Below, piece by piece: positions 52,001-62,051 of a DNA stretch of 64,000 bases. Under the pieces are notes generated by a model. It was not told where the DNA came from, made no database searches, and worked only from the letters and a program-made list of their open reading frames with translations. The position numbers and the translations under genes are program-made. The stretch is from Nothopassalora personata (lineage: Eukaryota; Ascomycota; Dothideomycetes; Mycosphaerellales; Mycosphaerellaceae): contig CM066295.1 of assembly GCA_033816765.1 (NCBI GenBank), positions 3,162,001 through 3,226,000 of the forward strand, read 5' to 3'. The first letter of the stretch is position 1. Every line of letters begins with the position of its first letter.

Positions 52001-52936
52001 ACCCATGTCTGTTCCAGTCTACAAGCCAAACACAACTTTGACCGAGAAGACTATCATCACTACGACCGTGCAAACTACCAACGTCATCACCAAGACGCAG
52101 GACGAGGGTTCCAACGTGTACGTGCCACCAACGACACAACCAGTGGACAACAAGCCTAAGCCTTCGGTGCCTGTCTACCAGCCTCCCAAGAACACTGTTC
52201 CCGTATACCAGCCTCCCAAGAACACTGTTCCTGTATATCAGCCTCCAAAGGACACCCCGAAGCCATCTCAGCCAGCTTATGTCCCACCGCCTCCGCCGAA
52301 GCAGGAGACTACCCTTTACCCAAGCTCGAAGACTACCGAGTCGCCTAAGCCAAGTCCGCCATATGTGCCACCTCAGCAACCAAGCAAGCCTGCTGCAAAG
52401 CCAAGTCAGCCATACGTTCCACCACAGCAATCTTCACAGCCTCCGCAGCCGCCTCCACAGCAGTATCCGTAAGTATCGGTCAGATGGCTGAGGCAGTCGC
52501 ACGGACTGCTTTAGCAAATTTGAGACACGATCACCCTTCGATCGATGCTGTCCACTTTTCATCAAGGCTAACGCTTCTTACAGCAACCCATCCCAACCAT
52601 ACTCCCCTCCTCAACAGCCTTCGCAGCCGGCAACTTCTCCAAAGCAACCTTCGACGCCGCCAGAAGAGCCTCAACCGCCTGCTTACCAACCCCCAGCGCA
52701 GCCTCCAGGTATTTATACTTCTGCAACATCACTTCTGCAACTTCTCACTCTGACATTTCACAGCCTCTTCCCCACCCGCCGCTCCAACTGCTCCGGCCAC
52801 TTCACCTCAACAAGCACCAACCAAAAGCGAGAAGGCTCCATCCCAGGTTCAGTACACTGGCGCCGCTGGTCAGATTCAGATCAACTCGGCCTTTGCTCTG
52901 CTGGCGACGGCTTGTGTCGCTTTCTTCTGGTTGTAG
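49026..52936 (+). CDS. GPI-anchored Ser/Thr/Pro-rich cell-wall protein with tandem four-Cys modules
   Basis: Four exons (49026-49167, 49219-52468, 52584-52708, 52764-52936) give 1,229 residues in one consistent frame. A signal peptide (MKVKTLWAVALAALPLVSA) and a Thr/Val-rich region come first, then a long Ser-rich mucin-like region containing a tandem duplication around ETxTVFSSTQTVSESS. Two copies of a four-cysteine module follow, each with EGRYSCNPA, YPEGQIC and VDGC (about residues 763-795 and 823-855). Pro/Lys/Thr repeats (PSQPPQTY, PVYQPPKNT three times) lead to a hydrophobic GPI-type end, INSAFALLATACVAFFWL, after small residues. It is probably heavily O-glycosylated and wall-bound. Intron 1 uses GCAAGT as donor (GC-AG), the only choice that keeps the frame, with branch point ACTAAC. 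The function of the Cys modules is unknown. Confidence 0.85.
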
Positions 52937-54220
52937 AGGAAGTAATGAAAGACTCCTTGAAAGTTCAACAAGGCGAATGGACTTTCACGATCAGAATTGC
53001 GGCTCCCTTTTGATGAGAAGGGGTATGTCGGCGATCTTTCCTGCTCGGCATGTCAATCCTTTGACGGGCGATAATCTGAGATGTTTTGAACGATATCTCG
53101 AGATACACCTTAGATAAAGACGAATAATGAAACGCGAACATCGCGTTTGAGCCACGGTGTTTTCCGGTGTATTCGCCTCTGGGCTCATTATGTCTTTGGC
53201 TTGCAAAGTCTCGTTGTCGTCGCCTTCGAGACCTGTCCTTGTGTCGTGAAGGGGGCCCTGTGACTCAGGCTGGTAAGGTTGGGTTAAGATTGCGTGCTGT
53301 GCGAGGTAAAGTGCCAGGACAGCGCGTGACATCGTCTATAACGCTAGCAGTACCGGGCGGGTTCTGATGGATCTTTTCCGTGCCTGTATCGTATCGCTGC
53401 TTGGGATTTTTCTGGTGCGTTGCTTCGGCAAAGGCCCGGGGGACCGCGGGGTGGCCGCCGAGGGGGGGGGGGGGTCCCGCTGGCATCGAGTGATAGTAAT
53501 GATAAGTGGATTTCGAAGCTTCTCGTGCGAACGGAACGGATTGAGTTTAGGAAGGAAGGAAGAGGAAGGGGTATGGACGACCTAACCTGTTGCCTCATAT
53601 GGAAATGCATCGAAAACGCTTGCAATGGTCGAGAAGCTTGGTCCGCTGGGCTGTGTCTTCTACAACGCGGCACGAGTACAGCCAAGTGAGGCGCTGGCAG
53701 CTCCAGCAGAGGAATTTGAAGAGGACTTTAGGGTATCGTGGCTTTGCCAAAGTAGTCGGGAGCGTGCTGAGGGATGATCATGTAGACCACGACTCTCGCG
53801 CTGTATGTGACAGCACAATGGTGTATACCACTCCTGAAGAACAGCGATGTCTCATTACCAACATTCATCGCCACCAGCAGCCTGCTACCAGAACAGCCTC
53901 TGCCGTTCTTGCTATCCCTCTCAGCAGTCAAGGCAAGTCAGCAAAACGTCGTTCCACCGCTCTGGGCAGCGTTCGGACAGGAGTTCTATATCGGACTTAT
54001 CAATGTTGGCGGCATGGTGAGTCCAGAAGAGAAGGACCTGAACCCAACACGAATAACAGGAGAGCTCGTCGGCTTCTACGAGCGACCTGCAGGCCAGTGA
54101 ACCGAAGATGTTGTGTTGTATCAATGGTAACGCTTGAGGGAGCGAAAGGATGCCTTTCGACGCCGGATTAATATCATCAGCAACTGGGTAGTAAAAGCAT
54201 CGACGAAAAGTGTCGCCGTT
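52937..54220. other. Intergenic, no confidently supported gene
   Basis: This lies between convergent genes. A 193-codon open frame (53590-54171) and a 97-codon frame (53807-54100) overlap in different frames and show no family motif, so neither is called. A run of 13 G sits at 53462-53474. Confidence 0.5.
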
Positions 54221-55519
54221 TCATTGTGAGATGTCCCGTTTCAGCATGTCCAGGATCTTGGCAGGGTCAACTTTGGTACTGCTGGATCCTGCGTCCGCGC
54301 GATCAAGCCCGGTGTTCTTGTCAGCTTTGGACATAGCCTCTCGTAATTCATCGCCCTCTCGCTTTCGTACTTGGATGTACTGCTTCTCTAGCATAAACCC
54401 TGCGGGTAAGGCATCTGGTGCTTGCGGGAGCACATAAATCGTGGGATACTCCAGGAGTGTTCGGCTTCGTAGACTCTTCGTCAGAGACTGCTGTGCATCC
54501 AGTGGAGCCAGGACCTTTGAGCTCACTGCGGTAGCAGGCTTTAGCAGATAGAAATGGTCCAGTTGCTGGGCAATGCTGGTCGAGTCCTTGGAACGATCCG
54601 GTGCGAGTCTATGAGAAGGTAATGCTGTCTTCGACTCTTTGGGTTCAGCCGTGACCTCAGCTGAGGTCGCATTGTGTTTGATGGTGTCACGGATGGAGTC
54701 ATTGACTGCTGTTACTGTAGATGGATCTGTTTGCTCTTTGTGCTTTTTGCTCTTGGGAGCTGTTGACGCATCGCCATCACGACCACGCTTCTCAGCCTTG
54801 CGTTGACTACGCTTCGCAGCAGCACGAAGATTGCGGATACTTTCAGATCCCATGCAATCATGACTCAGCTCGCTGACGCCGGCGGCATCAACCCATTCCA
54901 CGGTCCAGAGGGTATTGTTCTTCCTGTGCGAACGTTAGCGCGGTGCCACTGAATATTCATGCGAATTGGCGAACTCACAGTGTGGTGCGGGTCTGATTGC
55001 ATTTTTGCCGGGTCATGCCTCGCGGCGCTGATTGCACGTGAATGTTGTGCTCGACCAGGTACTTCTGAAAGTTGCTGTTCTCAGTCAAACTGCGGTGTGC
55101 GGATTTGGAGAGCCTGCTGCCATTGATGCCTCGATCTTGCGTATCTTTGTTCGCATGTTCGATGTCGCGTTCTACTGATTTCAGATAATTGTAATCTCGA
55201 TCGATCCCAACAGGCGTGGCAAGCTCCCTCTTCTTGAGATACTCTGCTGGGTCGCGCTTCCCGTTGCATGAAGCTCGCTGCTGGTGCTTCTTGTAACACG
55301 GCAGCGAGCACGTCCTCGTCTTGCATCTTGGACAGCGGTACTTGGGCGTCTCCTCGTAGCTACACCAGTCAGCAGGCTGTTGTCCGACAGTATCTCGATG
55401 GTGCACGTGACGGGAGGCGCGGAGTGTTCTGAGTGCCGCCGCCACCTGAAGATGTCGCAGGGAAGAACAGAATCCTACCAGAGACTGCACAGCTCGGACA
55501 GCAACGCCTCATGGGGCAT
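54221..55519 (-). CDS. BCD1: Box C/D snoRNP assembly protein BCD1 (zf-HIT)
   Basis: Three exons: 55479-55519, 54979-55359 and 54221-54923. The introns are 55360-55478 (GTAGGA...TAG) and 54924-54978 (GTGAGT...GCTAAC...CAG), giving 374 residues. Splicing intron 1 completes the HIT-type zinc finger at the N-terminus, LCSLCYEETPKYRCPRCKTR then CSLPCYKKHQQRASC, with the normal CX2C / CX2C / CX3C / H / C ligands. The charged middle (KRSQRKAEKRGRD) and C-terminal LLEYPTIYVLPQAPDALP fit BCD1. BCD1 is a nucleolar or nuclear factor required for assembly and stability of box C/D small nucleolar RNPs, acting with Rvb1/Rvb2 and Snu13/Nop58. Housekeeping gene; intact. Confidence 0.92.
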
Positions 55520-57145
55520 GACGACGATGATGAATTGTCAGAAGAATGGGTGAATGATCGTCGAGTGACAAATGGAATCGTTAACGTGGCTGGTGAAGAT
55601 GGCAGGATAATGTTTCACAATCTGCAAGCGGTATGCTGGATGCGGGCCCCGATGCCGCAAGATGGACAAGGAAGCTGGCAACGAATTCGCGCGCTCGTGC
55701 AGGTGATGATCGTCACAGCATACGATGCGCAACATACGTGATGGGCTGCATGCCATGAATCGTCAACTTCCTTCGAGAGCGGCCGACACCTGCACCGCTG
55801 CCCTACGCCGTTGAATTGGTTGGCGACTATCATTCCCGCTCGCAGTTGATGGTGGTGTATCATGACAATTGCTCGCGCTGGTACGGAAGACGGACTGTTC
55901 CGGTGCGACCCAACAAGGCGCATCATCGTTCAATTCCGAAGCATCGATAACCCTGGTTCTAGCCTATTTTCACGTCCGATCGCAACCCACTTTGATTCTT
56001 GACAAGGCCGAAAGCAGGCAAAGGGATGCCAGAAACATTGTAAAAGCACTCTGTAACCAAGCCAAGCGTAGCGTGGTTTCATGACATCTGACAGAGCTGG
56101 TTACGCTTCTCTCGATCGGACGTGCCACCACCTCGCTCCAGCCCGTCACAGAGCACGTGGAGGCATGTCCTGTGGCAACGACGAAAGCGCTGCAAGATTG
56201 TTGTGCTTGGCAGGCACGTTTTGCGCGTGTGTCCGACGTTGCCAGCGAGAATGTTTGCTTGCCACCGTTTGCCCCGAGCCGATCATCACTTGCAATGTGC
56301 ATTGATGTGCACGGCAGGCGTACAGTACCACTTGTCCAAGTCGCCAAGTTTGAAGCCGAGGAGCTCAGCGATCCTGGACTAGCGATGCATGCCCCTTTCC
56401 AATACATGAATCGCTGCCGAAAATGCCGCCCGCACACGACTAGTAGCAGCGTGCAGACGAATCGGCAGTTCATGCATCGTGCTCGAAATGTCGATTGTGA
56501 TGATGCTTTCGCTGGGCGGGCGTTTGCTGGAGTACTGGAACATGTGCTGTGGAGTAGTCACAGACAAACAAATACACAGAGGCTTTGACGCATTGATGTA
56601 GTTCTACCGGCAGCCAGCGTTCTACATATCAAATTTGCGCGGGGCGGGCGTACAGAGTTAGGTTCGCGGGTGGGAGTGCCTAATCGGGCATAAAGCCCAG
56701 TCGGGACACGGGCCACTGCTGCACGCCCTGCAGCGTTTCATGCGGAAGATCCAAGGCTAGACCGAAACGACGGGCATGATGCCAGGAGACACACGCTACT
56801 ACTGTACAGTACAAGGTTCGGCCATGCGCCTTTGCCTGGCAGAGTAGGGCACAAGAGCGTCTATGCCTTTGTGTCGCCGCACGCCCTCCCACCTGCACCA
56901 CTCTGCCTCTCGTCCTCACGCCTGACCCTCCTCGTCTTTCCTGTGCACGAGGAGCCTGGACAGCATCGCTGCGGGCAGCGACCAGGCATTGATCCCCACC
57001 ACCGCATCCCAGGCGCGGTCGGAAGCCATACACGGCGTTCCCGTCGTCGCGAGCTACTGCGGCGGGACTGTGTGCCGACGATAAGAGGCTCCGAAGCGGC
57101 GCTCGTGCGGCACGACCTCAGCAAATAGCTTCACCAACACCAGCG
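55520..57145. other. Intergenic between divergent BCD1 and the DENN gene
   Basis: 1.6 kb with several overlapping open frames on both strands (for example 55970-56473 minus and 56157-56588 plus). None has recognisable motifs or splice-supported continuation. It probably holds both promoters; I see nothing else. Confidence 0.5.
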
Positions 57146-60130
57146 ATGGCGCCCTCTTTCACCTCCAGACCTCGCTCTGGCGATGGACGACCCGTCTCTC
57201 GCGACGACGACAACAACCTCGTCGTCCCCAATCGAACGTCGTCGCTGCACTCGCGCATCGCCCAGCCAATCCCATCACAGATGCCCCAGCCGAAGATGGG
57301 CACGCGTGCGCCCAAAACATTGACCCACGCCTACATGGTGTGCGGTGTCGGGCGGGAGCCGTCGCAATGGGTGAAAGCACCTTCCCCCGGCCAAGGGAAG
57401 ATCGGGCACATGAAGGGCGCTGTCGGACAATTCTGGCTGCCGGAGATTCTGGGGAGCAGCCCGCGACTGGAGCAGGATAACGAGATTGCCCGCTCTCTCC
57501 ACGCAGCGATGAGGGTAAGTGCCGTGCCATGCCATGGAGAAGGCGTGAAACTTCGCACCTGCCAAAGATGGGATGACTGACGCGGCGTGCATTAGGCGTG
57601 CTTTCCTCACGACGTCGAAATCTGCACGGGCCCGAGCCAACCGCACTGCGTGCACCACGCCTTTGTGCTACAGCAGGACTCGTCGCACACGCTGTACGGC
57701 ATTGCTCTGCGCGTGTGGTCGCGCGCCGACGAGAAGCGCGCGGAGACGATCCGGGAACTGCGAAAACGCACCGAGCCGGACTACTATGACCAGCTGGGCG
57801 AGACGTACTGGATCCCGTACTGCTTGTCTTTCTTGTCGAGATATCCCCTGTACAACCTCCTGGGCGATTACCTGCGAGGAATGTGGATCCACTGGAACAA
57901 GGCGACGAATCTCTTCCACGCCGAGGAAGTCTCTCGCATCTTGAGCTTCCCTGCTCCCAGGCTGAACGATCTGGTGCGCATCGACATGAAGGACTACGCC
58001 CTGTGCTATCAGTTTCCGTCGAATCCCAATAACTTCCAGAACTTCGCCATGTGGCCACTGTTCTCCTGCTTGTCGATTCCCAACATTGTTGGCGTTCTGG
58101 AGGCCGCCGTCTCTCCCACAAGGAGGATCATCTTCATCTCGCACTATCCGGCAATGCTCACCGTAGCTACCGAGACCGTTCGTTACATGGTCCGCGTCTA
58201 CGAGTGGAGTGGTCTGTACGTGCCGGTCGTGCATGCCCGTCACGCCAAAGAGCTCGTCCAGGAGCCGGGTCCATACATTCTGGGAGTGGCTGCCGAGTGT
58301 CGAACTTTGTTCACCGCACCGTCGGACGCGCTGGTGGTTGACCTCGACCGGAACTTCGTGCTGACGTCCAGCCCTCCAACCGCATGGAGCGCAAGACAGC
58401 GCCAGAAGCTCATTTCACGCATGACACAAGCACTCGACGGAGACGTTGCGCCATCCGGTGTCCCCCAACACTTGAGATCAGCTTACGGTGGAGGGAAACT
58501 CATCCCTGCTGGTCAGATCATTGTGATGCGAGGTGAGGTAGAGAGTGTTCAAGATCCTGCCTGGTGGAACCAGGACGCGATGATGAAAGTCATGGATCAC
58601 GCCTGCGAGAAGCTGGTATGTATCAACCTAGCAGCAAGAACCATTTGGGATACAGCACGCTAACACGTCCGACAGGGCAAGAACACTGGTGTCAAAGCCA
58701 TGTTCGGTGGTGGACAGAAGAAGCCCCTCATGACGAAGGTTTCCATGCGTCACCTGAATGAAATCGTTAGGGAGCGCAACCAATATTCGCGGGATGCTAC
58801 GGAGGCCTGGCAAGACTTCATCAACCTCAAGGGTCGCATGGACACAGAGCTCACCAAAGTTACTAAGCGCAACAACTTCCTTGTCGAAGAGCTTGAAAGC
58901 TGGAAGCAACAGTTCCTCAAGTTCCAGGCATTTGCTGAACAGCTCACCAAGGAGACCAATGAGCTCAAGGTCAAGATCGAAGGTCACAAGCGGGAGAATC
59001 GCCGACTTACCATCCTCATCGACCAACAGAAGGATGATGCTGCTAGACTCACTGTTCGTCTCTCTGGCACCGAGAAGCAGCGAGATGACGCACTGGAGGC
59101 ACTGGTTCTGCAACAGGAGATTGCAGAAGAGCTCGAACGTGAACGCAAGAGGAACAAGAAGGACCTGTCTGCAATGCAGCACACTAATGCTACCCTCTTA
59201 CGCCAACGTGACGAAGCCCAGCGTGTTGTGCTGCACCTCCGAGCACTCATCGATGGCCAAGCCCACCACATGCAACACATCGTCAGGACACTGAACGACT
59301 CGACACCGGCGGAGGCAGCAGAGTTCTTGGACGCCCCGGAAGACCAGACCGACAAATATGTCAAAGACGATTCCGAGATCGGCGGCATTCGAGGAGCGGG
59401 AGGAATGGGATCGAGCACTTCTTCGCGAGCTAGCACAAGGTTGTCGCAGTATCGCACGGACGGTGAGGATATCTCGTCAGCTATGGAGGCTCGCCTTAGA
59501 AGCGCCTCCGCTGCTCGCAAACGTCTGTCAGAACTCAGCATGACTGACGTCGCAGATCGTCACCTCCGCGACAAGACCGACTCTATCGCCTACATCATCC
59601 GCAACATCTCAGAGCAGTGTGCCGCCGCCGTCGAAGGCCTCGACCTTGCACGCCGTGCCGATACATCCAGCGCTGCCAGCGAAGACGGCGGAGATGACGA
59701 GAAGAGAGAGTCGAAGAAGAAGCGAGGAAAGAGGCCGGTCAAGAATTTGGCACCGGATTCCACCGACGGTGACCACGAGCTACAAAGCACCGGCTCCGAG
59801 TCCGACTATGCCGACAGCAGGGCAGACAGCACAACTGGCTCATACCTCCATCCGAAGCGAGCCTCATCAGTCGTCCCACCCACGCCTGACCTCGTCCACG
59901 ACCGAAGCTCAACCAGTCTGAGTGTCGCCAGCGAAAGCACCGCCGCCACCCCCCAGCGACACAGTCTGCAAAGCCAATACAAGAACCGGGAGGAGGACAT
60001 TCCAGAAGTGCCCACACACATCGTTGACGATGAGGATGTTCACAAGCCTGACCAAGTCCCCGAGGAGCCTGTGACCAAGTTCAGCACGAACGGTCTCGAG
60101 CACCGTCACACCAACGAGCAGGCTCAGTGA
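57146..60130 (+). CDS. DENN-domain protein (Rab-GEF type)
   Basis: Three exons: 57146-57514, 57596-58615 and 58676-60130. The introns are 57515-57595 (GTAAGT...TAG) and 58616-58675 (GTATGT...GCTAACACG...CAG), both phase 0, giving 947 residues. The uDENN part is around residues 60-260 (AYMVCGVGREPSQWVKAPSP, HHAFVLQQDSSHTLYGIALR, YCLSFLSRYPLYN). The cDENN part is around 260-400 (WPLFSCLSIPNIVGVLEAAV, RRIIFISHYPAMLTVATETV, VPVVHARHAKELVQEPGPYI, LVVDLDRNFVLTS), followed by the dDENN part. A long coiled coil (about 500-690) and a Ser/Glu-rich disordered tail complete it. DENN proteins act as guanine-nucleotide exchange factors for Rab GTPases in vesicle traffic. The particular Rab cannot be told. 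Intact. Confidence 0.92.
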
Positions 60131-60905
60131 CTCGCTCGTCGGCCCCTCAAGCGACGGTCGCGAGGTCCCTTTCAGTTCCCGATAATGCCCACACTCTACA
60201 CGATGTTTAATCAAGACAGCAGCAGAAGGCATGAGCACGACTGATTGACTGGCATGGCGTATCGGCGACGGGATCAGGCGATTGTTTCGGAAAGGATAAT
60301 GTTGATCCGTCCGCGCTGTCGTTTTCGTGGACCGGCTTGTCTTGGGCCTGTCGGCCTTTGTTTGTTTACCCTGGTTGAGATACTCCCTCCTGCAGCGTGA
60401 TTGATTTCTGCTTGATGTCACTCTTTGAACGGCCTTTCTACGATCAAGCCGGGCGAGCCAGGCATTATACCACTTCAGATGTATTGGAACGAAGGACGGG
60501 ATAAGATGGGAGGAGAAGAACGCGATGGAGAAGAGAAGGGGGAACCAAGAGGAGGATGGCTTTTTGTTCCTACTGACTTTGCGTCTGTTGTCAAATGTAC
60601 TACTACTACCTCCTACTACTATATTATCGTCGCCAGATGGGCAGAAGAGTACTACTACTATAATATTATTGTCGACAGTCGGGCAGAAAAGTTTCCATCT
60701 TTATCGATTGTCCCCGTCAGGGCTCGGTACAGGGTGAGTCAATATCTTTATCTTTCGAAACGAGGCAAAAAAGGAAAAGGAAAAGGAACTGAATTCCGTC
60801 GTGCATGATTTCCTTGTACCACATAACCATGTCGGACATTTCTTCGAAAACGAGTTTATATCACGGCGTGCAAAAAAAGAAAAAGAGTAAGAACGTTAGC
60901 ATGGA
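60131..60905. other. Intergenic
   Basis: 3' flank of the DENN gene. A TAC/TAT-rich simple-sequence patch (about 60598-60670) is present; no gene is recognised. Confidence 0.6.
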
Positions 60906-60992
60906 TGCGCTGCACGAGATTCGAACTCGTGTCACCACCTGTTCTCATGAGATCATGGGAAGGTGGTATGCTAACCACTGCACCAGCAACGC
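60906..60992 (-). tRNA. tRNA-Gly (anticodon CCC) with a short intron
   Basis: On the minus strand GCGTTGC (5') pairs with GCAGCGC (3', one G-U pair) as a 7-bp acceptor stem with discriminator A. The D arm is GTGCAGTGGTTAGCAT, the anticodon stem CCACC/GGTGG, and the T arm ACGAG-TTCGAAT-CTCGT. The loop reads TTCCCA, giving anticodon CCC, followed by about 15 nt (TGATCTCATGAGAAC) at the canonical intron position after base 37. Internal promoter boxes A and B match the D and T arms. Confidence 0.93.
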
Positions 60993-62051
60993 TGAATATT
61001 CTGATTGATAAAGCGGAGCACCTTTGTGATGCGATATATAGGTAAGTGTGGCCCCGCATATGGTGGATGTTTCGCAGGGGTGCATGTGAAGGTGGCTTGT
61101 CGACCGGAAGATGGCCTGGGGTACCAAGACGATGGGGTGGGTATCTTGTGGTTGAGCGAGCGGCTTGAGTGATTTTTGGTGTTGGTGTCGTTATCGGCGG
61201 ATTTTGCCATCGGGTTTGGGTTGGATTCATAATATGGAGTCGTGATATGGAAGTAGGACAATTTCCAGTGTTCGATCCCCTTGAATCAAGCTTGCCTACA
61301 GAAAGAACAAGTCAGCCTTTGTGATGCGTTGCACAGCTTGATATGGTAAGGTATCTGGTGGACACCATGCGGTTTTGCGATATCGTTCATTGACCCTAGT
61401 ACACAATGTCGACAACCAATGCCTCAATCGGCCGTTAGACCGGGATGTTGGGCGGGCGTTGCCGGCAGATGACCGAGACTTGTATACGTGATGGCGGTTT
61501 GTTTTCCATTGATATATTTACAAGAGAAACCGGGCAAACGCCTCGAGGGTCCTTGTTTCTACGAGTGAGATTGGTGATGAGACGGCGCCGGCGGAAGAGC
61601 ATCGGTAGAGGTCAGATGCAGCGTGATGTATCCTGAGAGCCACTCATATGACCGAACGACCCTGGCCCTGGCACAATTCCAGCTGCCAGATGAGGGCAAG
61701 CGTAGTGACAGCAACACGCGGGGGGGGGGGGCGGGGGGGGGGGCGGGGGGGGGCGGGGGGGGGCGCCGTTTTCTAGCTAATACAGTACACAAGGCGGAGA
61801 GCTCAGTGCAGAGGCCGACCACTAGAAGTACTGTTCGTTTCTTGGCCGTCGTTGCTTGTCTGTCCTCCGCGAACGACGGCCCACAGTACCCATATCCTCC
61901 GCCCTCAAGCCTACCCACCCGTGTCGACGCGCCGTATGTGCGATCGGTAGCAGCTTGAGCGCGACGGCGGTACTGTACCGAGGCGGGCGATGATGACTTC
62001 TCGGCATTGAGAGCATTGATCGACGTCCGCCGCAACTGGCCGTCCACCGAC
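60993..62051. promoter_or_regulatory. Upstream region of xlnR with a G-run cluster
   Basis: About 1 kb without a supported gene, probably the promoter and 5' leader of xlnR. The plus strand at about 61720-61763 has four or five runs of 7-10 G separated by single C, starting 290-330 bp before the ATG. Confidence 0.6.

Noticed and set aside
51669..52430. 253-codon minus-strand frame rich in Trp/Leu/Arg
   Set aside because: Complement of the Pro-rich repeats of the wall protein.
53590..54171. 193-codon plus-strand frame
   Set aside because: No motif, no splice support, and overlaps another open frame of equal merit; not called as a gene.
57159..58121. 320-codon minus-strand frame
   Set aside because: Shadow of the DENN gene, including across its intron.
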